From Pedosphaera sp. (GTDB lineage Bacteria; Verrucomicrobiota; Verrucomicrobiia; Limisphaerales; Pedosphaeraceae), in contig JAQGOT010000092.1 in the NCBI GenBank assembly GCA_028293465.1, positions 1-5,107 on the forward strand: 5,107 nucleotides of DNA, in the 5' to 3' direction. The notes below the pieces were generated by a model, which was given only the letters and a program-made list of their open reading frames with translations, ran no database searches and was not told the DNA's origin. Each line of letters opens with the position of its first letter. The stretch's first letter is position 1. Below are positions 1-5,107 of the stretch, piece by piece. The translations under genes and the position numbers were made by a program.

Positions 1-937
1 TGCCGTAGATCATCTCGTAATCCGCATCGAAGGAATTCGCCAGCGTGCAGTCATAGGAGTAATTCATCCCGCTGGGATATTCAAAAACCGACTGCACGGT
101 GTCCGCGACCTCGCGGCCATCCTTCCAATTCAGGATGCTGCCGGAACCCACCACTGAAACCGGCCGGGCGTTCAGGAACCAACTGAGCAGGTCCAATTGA
201 TGGATGCCGATTTCGCCGATGAGGCCGGATGAACTCTCCTGGCGCAAACGCCAGTTGATAGCCGTTTCCCGTTCCGGATTGGGTGAGGTCCGCCGCCAGC
301 TTTCCTTCTTGTGCCATTGGGAGCGGGCCATGATGGGCTTGCCCATCGAGCCGCTGCGGATGAATTGGAGCAGGAAGCGGCGTTGCGGATCCGAGCGCAG
401 TTGCAAGCCGGATTGAAAGTTCAATTTGCCCGCCGCCTTGGCCGCCTGCGCGATGGCGCGGGCGTCCTCGTAGCTGGAGGCCAGCGGTGCTTCGCAATAC
501 ACATGCTTGCCCGCCTCCAAGGCCGCCACCACGATTTCCCGATGCTGATGCGAGGGCGTGGCCACGATCACGGCCTGAACGTTTTTTTGCTCCAGCAGCT
601 TGCGGTAATCGGTGAAACCCTCGGCTTTGGGCGCCGCTTCCTTGCCGCGCCGCAGGAACGCCTCGTAGGTATCGCAAACCGCCACCACGGGCGCGTTCGG
701 CAACTTCCCCAGCGTCGCAATAATCTCGCGTCCCCAAGGACCGCAGCCAATGACGCCGCAGGCCACCGACGCACTCACCGTGCTGTAAGAGGTCGAACCG
801 CCCTCGGCGGGCTTGTCTTCGGCGTGCAACGGGACCCCGCCCATAAGCATCATCAAGGCTCCGAAAGAGGAAGTGCTGCGGATGAAATCGCGGCGGTTGA
901 ATTCAGTCGGACCTTTTTCGGCTTCGTTTGGATTCAT
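1..937 (-). CDS. Tat-exported Gfo/Idh/MocA-family oxidoreductase (3' end cut off by window edge)
   Basis: The first 312 residues are present. The gene reads leftwards off the window, and relatives of about 400-460 aa imply that roughly a quarter to a third of the protein is missing. Residues 14-20 (NRRDFIR), followed by a hydrophobic stretch (about 23-37), form a twin-arginine signal, so the enzyme is probably exported folded with its cofactor. A Rossmann domain follows (about 58-178), with the dinucleotide loop GCGPWG at 64-69 and the strand end VAVCD at 85-89. The usual EKP motif reads E149-A150-P151-L152, so the customary lysine is alanine. The C-terminal substrate domain includes GEIGIHQLD (241-249), with His246 in the place of the family's active-site histidine. 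The family oxidises or reduces sugar hydroxyls with NAD(P); the substrate here is unknown. The start is fixed by an in-frame TAG four codons upstream and by the Tat motif. No Shine-Dalgarno is visible. It lies 78 bp downstream of the ThuA/hydrolase gene, probably in one transcript. Confidence 0.9.
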   Translation of the reverse strand, partial: MNPNEAEKGPTEFNRRDFIRSTSSFGALMMLMGGVPLHAEDKPAEGGSTSYSTVSASVACGVIGCGPWGREIIATLGKLPNAPVVAVCDTYEAFLRRGKEAAPKAEGFTDYRKLLEQKNVQAVIVATPSHQHREIVVAALEAGKHVYCEAPLASSYEDARAIAQAAKAAGKLNFQSGLQLRSDPQRRFLLQFIRSGSMGKPIMARSQWHKKESWRRTSPNPERETAINWRLRQESSSGLIGEIGIHQLDLLSWFLNARPVSVVGSGSILNWKDGREVADTVQSVFEYPSGMNYSYDCTLANSFDADYEMIYG

Positions 938-1015
938 AAGCGGAGGCTAATATTAACGTTTGCGCGTCCAGACTCAAACTTATTCGTGGGTCAGGATGGA
1001 AGGGCCCCCCTCAAT

Positions 1016-2395
1016 TCAGGGAGTGGTGAGCACCTTGATGCGCAGATTGCGGAACGCTACCGCGCCATGATCACCCTGCAACATGATCGGTCCCGGCTGT
1101 TTCACGTCGCCGTCCAGTTCGCCGCCGGTGGGCCGGTCCACCAGCACGTTGTCATGAACTTTGACGCCGTTTAAAATCACCGTGACACGGTCGCCTTTGA
1201 TCGTGGCTTCCACGGTCTGCCATTCGCCGGGCTTGCGCGACGCGAATTTGGAGACGGGGGCAAGTTGGTAGATGGCCCCGTTACCGCCCATGCTTGGTGC
1301 GCCCTGCGCGACATCGTCGAGGATCTGGATTTCATGACGGCCGCGCAGGTAAAACCCGCTGTTGCTGTCCTTGGGAATCATGTATTCGTAACGCACGGTG
1401 AAATCCTGGTATTTCTCCGCGGTGACCAGGTCGGTGCCGCGGTCCTTCTCGTCGCCCACATTCACCAGCATGGAATTCTGCGCGCTCCAACTTTGCCGGC
1501 TGTCGGCATGACGCAAATTCCAACCCTTCAGGTTCACACCGTCGAACAGCGGCTGGAAGCCCTCGCGGCGCTCCTCGACACTCACCTCGTAGAGCAGCGA
1601 CTGCGGCATGGCGTCACCTTTTGCCAGACCCAGCGCCCACTTGATGCCGCCGAGAAGATGCTGCTGGTAAACCTGGCTTTCCCAAACATCTTCGCGATGG
1701 CCCAGGGAGGTGTAAAAAACACTGCCCTTCCCGTATTTCTTGCACCAGGAAATCGGGTAATCGCCCGGCGCGCCGGTGTTCGGATGTTTGTCCAACGTCA
1801 AGATGCCGTGGACGCGTTCGCGGGAGAAGTTCTTCATCTGGTAGATCTCATCCTTCACGATGTAGGATTTTTCGATGCGTTGCGTGGCCGGATGTTTGGG
1901 ATCCTGGTTCAGGCACTCGACCTCCACCTGGTCTCCATGGGTCTTGAATTCGCCACCGATCATGTCGATGTAAGGGTCGATTTCCTTGCCCGCGCCATGG
2001 AACGTGTCCGTGGCTGAGTGGATGCCGATGAAAGCCTTGCCGGATTTGATCCAAGCCAGGAAAGCCGCCTTGTCGGGCAGCGGCAGAACACCGGTCGTGC
2101 TGGCGAAGACCACGCCGTCATACTTTTTGAGCGCGTCAGGGGTCATTTTCTCCGCCATTTCCAAGTCGTTCCGCACATAATCGACCGTGAACGCGCCGCT
2201 TTTTTCGCCCATTTCCGCCAAAATCTTCTCGGCGGTGGGAATCGAGCTGTGTCGAAATCCTTTCGTCACCGTCACCACCAACAGATGCTTCGCCGGCTTG
2301 TCGGCGGCCAAAGCCCGCCCGGGATGGACCGCGCCGACAATCAAAGCGCCTGCCAGCAGCAGACCCGCTAAAAACCAACATTTTTGTGAATTCAT
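1016..2395 (-). CDS. Secreted ThuA-like domain + 3-keto-disaccharide hydrolase (DUF1080) fusion protein
   Basis: 459 aa. Residues 1-30 are a Sec signal peptide (hydrophobic core about 7-23, cleavage probably after ALA at 28-30); no lipobox is seen. Residues about 37-258 match the ThuA family: TKGFRHSSI at 44-52, GIHSATD at 124-130, GGEFKTHGDQVEVE at 147-160, and GKGSVFYTSLGHREDVW at 222-238. ThuA has a class I glutamine-amidotransferase-like fold, and the position of the nucleophile elbow appears to hold His126 rather than cysteine. Residues about 278-457 match DUF1080/3-keto-disaccharide hydrolase, a jelly-roll fold: FQPLFDGVNLKGW at 280-292, NSGFYLRGRHEIQILD at 345-360, and PIMLQGDHGAVAFRNLRIKV at 436-455. 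Characterised relatives hydrolyse or eliminate 3-keto-glycosides made by Gfo/Idh/MocA enzymes, which fits the downstream gene. The ATG at 2395 is chosen because the signal peptide begins there. The frame stays open to 2734, but that extension is antisense to corA. Only a distant GGAAG lies upstream. The substrate is not known. Confidence 0.93.
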   Translation of the reverse strand: MNSQKCWFLAGLLLAGALIVGAVHPGRALAADKPAKHLLVVTVTKGFRHSSIPTAEKILAEMGEKSGAFTVDYVRNDLEMAEKMTPDALKKYDGVVFASTTGVLPLPDKAAFLAWIKSGKAFIGIHSATDTFHGAGKEIDPYIDMIGGEFKTHGDQVEVECLNQDPKHPATQRIEKSYIVKDEIYQMKNFSRERVHGILTLDKHPNTGAPGDYPISWCKKYGKGSVFYTSLGHREDVWESQVYQQHLLGGIKWALGLAKGDAMPQSLLYEVSVEERREGFQPLFDGVNLKGWNLRHADSRQSWSAQNSMLVNVGDEKDRGTDLVTAEKYQDFTVRYEYMIPKDSNSGFYLRGRHEIQILDDVAQGAPSMGGNGAIYQLAPVSKFASRKPGEWQTVEATIKGDRVTVILNGVKVHDNVLVDRPTGGELDGDVKQPGPIMLQGDHGAVAFRNLRIKVLTTP

Positions 2396-2398
2396 AAA

Positions 2399-2454
2399 AT
2401 AACCGATTCGCTTCCGGATGTTCCGTCTTCTTAAGAGACTGTGGAAGCGGTTAT
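2399..2454 (-). repeat. Nested inverted repeat in the leader of the ThuA/hydrolase gene
   Basis: The outer arms are ATAACCG (2399-2405) plus CTTCC (2411-2415), pairing with GGAAG (2443-2447) plus CGGTTAT (2448-2454). That is 12 base pairs with a 5-nt bulge in the left arm. Inside the loop, 2425-2439 is a near-palindrome: GTCTCTTAAGAGAC apart from one extra T. A small CGGA/TCCG stem occupies 2415-2425. Copies of GAATTC flank the structure at 2388-2393 and 2456-2461. On the minus strand the dyad ends four bases before the ATG at 2395, so it could be an mRNA leader hairpin that limits ribosome access, or a DNA operator for the divergent pair. The pairing is seen directly; any function is inference. 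The remaining divergent spacer (2455-2642) shows only a short CGATC/GATCG stem at 2565-2578. Confidence 0.45.
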
Positions 2455-2642
2455 GGAATTCATTTTTAAACACCGCGTCAAGCCGCGTTTTCCAGCCAGC
2501 CTCCTCAACCCGAACGAAACCGCCGGCCGGATTCTCAACTCGGCTTCGGATAGCCCCCTCGGAACGATCCTCCGATCGCCAGGCATGAACAAATTTATTG
2601 GCTATGGCGCCTTTACATCCTTTATGTTCGGGGCTGCCATTT

Positions 2643-3641
2643 ATGATGCGATCCTTTGCTTTTACAACCCAGGGGCGACTGCACAGCAAGGACATCGATT
2701 TGTTTTTGATGCCGAGCCTGCTGGCGGATACCAATCTTTTCCTCTGGGTGGACCTGGAACATCCAACGTCCGAGGAGGCCCATCGCGTGCTGGAGGCGGT
2801 TTTTCATTTCCACCCGCTTTCGATTGAGGATTGCATCATGGTCAGCCCCTCGCCGAAGGTGGAACAATACACGCCTCAGGAAGAGGACAAATTCGCGCCC
2901 TACCTCTTCATGATCGTCCACGCGGTCGATTACAATCGTAAGGATGGCGTGTTCGCCACCAGCGAGTTAAATCTTTTTCTGGGCAAGAATTTTTTGGTCA
3001 CCTACCACGATGTGCCGATGCGGGGCATCGCCACCACCGAAGAACGGTGCGAGAAGGGGGCGGTGGGGATTGCCCGCGCACCGGACCGGGTGGCGCACAC
3101 GCTGCTGGATTCAATGGTGGAAAATTACAAACCCGCGTTGGACGAACTGGCGCTGGAAATTTCCGAGTTGGAACAGGAAGCGCTCCAGAATCCCAGCAAG
3201 AAAACGCTGAACAAAATCTTGCAGATCAAAAAGGAGGTCGGCCATCTGCGCCAGATCATCGGCCCGCAACGGGAAGTCCTGGCCCGGCTCGCCGCCGGTG
3301 AATTCAAGCTGATCCGCCCGCACCTGGTGCCGTATTTCCGTGATGTTTATGATTCGCTGTTCCACATTTCCGAACTGGCCCAAGGCTATACGGATTCCCT
3401 CACGGGGATTTTACAGGTTTACCTGAACATGTCCTCCAACCAGACCGGCGAGGTCGTCAAGTTGCTGACCTTGATCACGCTGATCACCACGCCGCTCATG
3501 ATGATCGGCACGTGGTACGGCATGAACTTCAAGGACATGCCCGAGCTGCAATATCAACACGGCTACGTGGTGGCCGCGGTGACCATGGTGCTTTCCACCA
3601 TCGTGACTTATTGGTATTTTAAGAAAAAGAAATGGTTTTGA
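2643..3641 (+). CDS. corA: CorA-family magnesium/cobalt transport channel
   Basis: 332 aa, a normal length for CorA. The N-terminal cytoplasmic domain (about 1-160) contains LFLWVDLEHP (32-41), FHPLSIEDC (56-64) and PKVEQY (71-76), the usual CorA landmarks. A short acidic insert, TPQEEDKFA (77-85), sits before the YLFMIVHAVDY strand. Long charged helices follow (about 150-270), including the stalk helix. Two membrane helices close the protein (about 272-291 and 306-325), separated by the signature W291-YGMNF and MPEL at 299-302. A lysine-rich tail, KKKKWF, ends it. Homopentameric channels of this family move Mg2+ (also Co2+/Ni2+) across the inner membrane. An in-frame TTG at 2598 and ATG at 2604 would add 15 or 13 residues, but relatives begin with a short MxRSF-like stretch, so ATG 2643 or the adjacent ATG 2646 is preferred. 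A weak GGGG at 2630-2633 precedes it. Whether it is specific for Mg2+ or another ion such as Zn2+ cannot be decided from sequence. It is divergent from the ThuA gene. Confidence 0.95.
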   Translation: MMRSFAFTTQGRLHSKDIDLFLMPSLLADTNLFLWVDLEHPTSEEAHRVLEAVFHFHPLSIEDCIMVSPSPKVEQYTPQEEDKFAPYLFMIVHAVDYNRKDGVFATSELNLFLGKNFLVTYHDVPMRGIATTEERCEKGAVGIARAPDRVAHTLLDSMVENYKPALDELALEISELEQEALQNPSKKTLNKILQIKKEVGHLRQIIGPQREVLARLAAGEFKLIRPHLVPYFRDVYDSLFHISELAQGYTDSLTGILQVYLNMSSNQTGEVVKLLTLITLITTPLMMIGTWYGMNFKDMPELQYQHGYVVAAVTMVLSTIVTYWYFKKKKWF

Positions 3642-3651
3642 TGACAAGCAA

Positions 3652-3727
3652 GCGTTTGTGGTCGAGTGTGGTGGACCGGAAAACAATCCGTTGCCTGTGG
3701 GCGACCGTCAAACTGACCACAAACTGC
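3652..3727. repeat. Inverted repeat between corA and the histidine kinase gene
   Basis: GTTTGTGGTC (3654-3663) and GACCACAAAC (3715-3724) are perfect 10-bp reverse complements. Two more pairs (GC at 3652-3653 with GC at 3726-3727) follow if T3725 bulges out. The 51-nt interior contains a second small stem, CGGA (3677-3680) with TCCG (3687-3690) around a six-base AAACAA loop. The structure nearly fills the 105-bp spacer between the corA stop and the kinase start. No T-run follows the right arm, so it is not a standard intrinsic terminator on the plus strand. It may be an mRNA processing or attenuation structure, a binding site, or a remnant of a dispersed repeat. No clear promoter or Shine-Dalgarno for the kinase was seen here. 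Confidence 0.5.
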
Positions 3728-3746
3728 GAACCCTCCAATTCCCCCC

Positions 3747-5012
3747 ATGGCCTCCAAATCCAGTTTTCTTGACAAGGTGCTCGGGCGCATCGGGCGGCTC
3801 GACGCGGAGGGGTTGCAGAACGTCGTGCAGCGGCTGGCGAGCGAGCGGAGCTTTCTGGAGACGTTGTTCAACACCATCGAGGACGGCGTGCTGGTGGTGG
3901 ATCAAGATGGGCACATCCTCTACTTCAACCAGGCGGTCACCTCGCTGATCGGAATCAAACCGAGCGACGCCGAAGGCCGGCCCGTCACCAATTATCTGCC
4001 CGAACTCGATTTGAAAAAGCTCTTTCGCCTGGACAAGAAGGGCGGCCAACGCGTGGTGCGGCACGAGTTTGAGGTCAGTTTCCCCCGCCCGCGCTTTCTC
4101 CGGCTTTACGCCGCGCCTTTGGATGGTGAAGCCAGGGGCAGCTCGGGGCTGGCGCTGATCCTGCATGATGCGACGGAAGCGCGGCAGAAGACTTTTGAAG
4201 CCATCGAGAGCGAACGCATCCAGGCGCTCACTTTGCTCGCCGCGAGCGTCGCCCATGAAATTGGCAATCCGCTGAATGCGCTCCACATTCATCTGCAATT
4301 GATGGAGCGGGAAATCCGCAAACTGAAAGCCTCGCCGCTGGAACGTCCCTTGGCCCGCACCGGGGGGCGTCGCAGCACGCCGGTGCTTATCCAGGCGGCT
4401 GGCGCCGAGGTGGCAGATATCGGAGACAAGCTGGAGCGTTATCTTGCCGTGGCGAAGGGTGAAATCAACCGACTCGATTACATCGTCACCCAATTTCTCC
4501 AGGCGATGCGCCCGACGCCCCCGCAATTGAAGCCGGCTTCATTGAATGATGTGGTGGTCAGAACCTTGGAGTTGTTGCAGCCGGAATTGGATAATCGCGG
4601 GCTGACGGTGAAGCAAAAACTGGCCGGCCATCTGCCCCTGGCGCCGGTCGACGCCGCGCAACTCCAGCAGGTGCTCGTGAATCTGGTGAAGAACGCGATG
4701 CAAGCGATGACCAAAGGCGGCGTGCTCACGTTGCGCACCGGCGAAGGGGCGGATGGCGTGTGGGTGAGTGTGGCGGACACGGGTGGCGGCATTCCGCAGG
4801 AGCAGATCAACCGCATCTTCGATCCGTTTTACACGACCAAGAAAAAAGGAACGGGGCTCGGTTTGATGATCGTGCAACGGATCGTGCGGGCGCACGGCGG
4901 CAGGATCGAGTTGGAAAGCAATGTCGGGCGGGGGACGACGTTTCGGGTGTGGTTGCCGTTGGATGAACGCGCACCGCGAATGCTTGGCACGGCCAGTTTG
5001 GGGGAAGAGTAA
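3747..5012 (+). CDS. Soluble PAS-domain sensor histidine kinase (NtrB-like architecture)
   Basis: 421 aa without a signal peptide or membrane helix, so it should act in the cytoplasm. After a short N-terminal helical segment, a PAS domain spans about 34-145 (FNTIEDGVLVVDQDGHILYFN at 41-61 is its characteristic opening). The HisKA dimerisation helix carries the H-box AHEIGNPLNALHIHL (169-183) with phospho-acceptor His170. A linker of about 30 residues (196-226) precedes the second helix, ending near RPTPP (255-259). The HATPase_c domain has all its boxes: N-box NLVKNAMQA (312-320, Asn316), G1 DTGGGIP (344-350), F-box FDPFYTTK (358-365), G2 GTGLGL (368-373) and a final GRGTTFRVWLP. It is therefore likely active: autophosphorylation on His170 followed by transfer to a response regulator. 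No receiver domain or partner regulator is in the window; an NtrC-type partner downstream would be typical. The ligand of the PAS domain is unknown. ATG 3747 has no Shine-Dalgarno, but the N-terminus aligns with what I know of such kinases. It follows corA by 105 bp and may be co-transcribed. Confidence 0.94.
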   Translation: MASKSSFLDKVLGRIGRLDAEGLQNVVQRLASERSFLETLFNTIEDGVLVVDQDGHILYFNQAVTSLIGIKPSDAEGRPVTNYLPELDLKKLFRLDKKGGQRVVRHEFEVSFPRPRFLRLYAAPLDGEARGSSGLALILHDATEARQKTFEAIESERIQALTLLAASVAHEIGNPLNALHIHLQLMEREIRKLKASPLERPLARTGGRRSTPVLIQAAGAEVADIGDKLERYLAVAKGEINRLDYIVTQFLQAMRPTPPQLKPASLNDVVVRTLELLQPELDNRGLTVKQKLAGHLPLAPVDAAQLQQVLVNLVKNAMQAMTKGGVLTLRTGEGADGVWVSVADTGGGIPQEQINRIFDPFYTTKKKGTGLGLMIVQRIVRAHGGRIELESNVGRGTTFRVWLPLDERAPRMLGTASLGEE

Positions 5013-5018
5013 CCTTTT

Positions 5019-5084
5019 TAACCGCGAACCACGGGAAAAAGGATTTTGGGAATTCGTTCGCGTATTTCGCGTGGTTCGCGGTTA
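5019..5084. repeat. Long imperfect palindrome with 9-bp-periodic TTCGCG units
   Basis: TAACCGCGAACCACG (5019-5033) and its exact reverse complement (5070-5084) form a 15-bp perfect stem. After one G/G mismatch it continues with GAAA (5035-5038) and TTTC (5065-5068), giving 19 of 20 paired positions around a loop of about 26 nt. The right half contains TTCGCG at 5057, 5066 and 5075, an exact 9-bp period; the left half has the matching CGCGAA at 5023 and a decayed CGGGAA at 5032. It begins seven bases after the kinase stop codon. It may help end or stabilise the kinase transcript, although no T-run follows the stem. Its internal periodicity looks more like a dispersed intergenic repeat family. 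Nothing else was recognised from 5085 to the window end. Confidence 0.7.
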
Positions 5085-5107
5085 TTAGCCTCCTGCCGGG
5101 TTCCCGA

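Noticed and set aside
950..977. Possible promoter on the minus strand before the oxidoreductase (TTGAGT, 16 bp, TAATAT)
   Set aside because: Only four of six matches in each box, and it would leave almost no leader; not strong enough to annotate.
311..1174. 287-codon open frame on the plus strand
   Set aside because: It lies antisense to the oxidoreductase, runs across its start, and has no recognisable domain; the opposite strand encodes clear family motifs.
1265..2017. 250-codon open frame on the plus strand
   Set aside because: It is fully antisense to the ThuA/hydrolase gene, whose motifs are unmistakable. Such shadow frames are common in GC-rich DNA.
2453..2481. TTGACG as a -35 box for the ThuA gene
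   Set aside because: The -35 match is good, but no acceptable -10 box lies 16-19 bp downstream.
2598..2642. Upstream TTG start for corA
   Set aside because: It adds 15 residues not expected in CorA relatives, and the ATG pair at 2643/2646 fits the family N-terminus better.
2396..2642. Magnesium-sensing (M-box) riboswitch ahead of corA
   Set aside because: No extended conserved multi-stem architecture was seen on the plus strand; only a 5-bp CGATC stem is present.
2396..2734. N-terminal extension of the ThuA/hydrolase protein up to 2734
   Set aside because: The extra 113 residues are antisense to the corA start and would bury the clear signal peptide that begins at 2395.
2441..2827. 128-codon open frame across the divergent spacer into corA
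   Set aside because: It overlaps corA in another frame, its glycine/proline-rich tail is an out-of-frame reading of corA, and no family was recognised.
3708..4526. 272-codon open frame on the minus strand
   Set aside because: It is antisense to the kinase PAS and H-box region, with no domain seen.
5019..5090. Calling the downstream palindrome an intrinsic terminator
   Set aside because: There is no T-run after the stem on either strand, and the periodic units suggest a repeat element instead.

Overview
The window carries four protein-coding genes and three notable non-coding dyads. It looks like GC-rich bacterial chromosome, most likely Verrucomicrobiota (Limisphaerales/Pedosphaera-like), with Planctomycetota as the alternative. 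This assignment is inferred from gene content: an exported ThuA-3-ketodisaccharide hydrolase (DUF1080) fusion, a Tat-exported Gfo/Idh/MocA oxidoreductase, poor Shine-Dalgarno signals, and a 9-bp-periodic CGCGAA intergenic repeat. No rRNA or other taxonomic marker is present.

Left half, minus strand (2395 down to 1): a two-gene set transcribed leftwards. First comes a Sec-secreted two-domain protein (ThuA-like domain plus 3-keto-disaccharide hydrolase domain, 459 aa). After a 78-bp gap comes a Tat-signal Gfo/Idh/MocA-family oxidoreductase that runs off the left edge. Together they suggest an extracytoplasmic route in which a sugar or glycoside is oxidised to a 3-keto form and then cleaved or processed. 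The substrate cannot be read from the sequence.

Centre (2396-2642): a 247-bp divergent intergenic region. The side facing the ThuA gene holds a nested inverted repeat ending just before its start codon. I see no convincing promoter or riboswitch here.

Right half, plus strand (2643-5012): a CorA-family divalent-cation channel with the YGMNF signature and two C-terminal membrane helices. After a 105-bp spacer containing a 10-bp perfect inverted repeat comes a soluble PAS-HisKA-HATPase_c sensor histidine kinase of NtrB-like layout. Its response regulator is not in the window and may lie beyond the right edge. After the kinase (5019-5084) is a long, nearly perfect inverted repeat, one arm of which contains TTCGCG three times at an exact 9-bp period. 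It is probably a dispersed genomic repeat.

The strongest candidates for follow-up are the exported 3-keto-sugar module with its variant EAPL motif, and the three dyads. No mobile element, CRISPR array, tRNA or rRNA was recognised.
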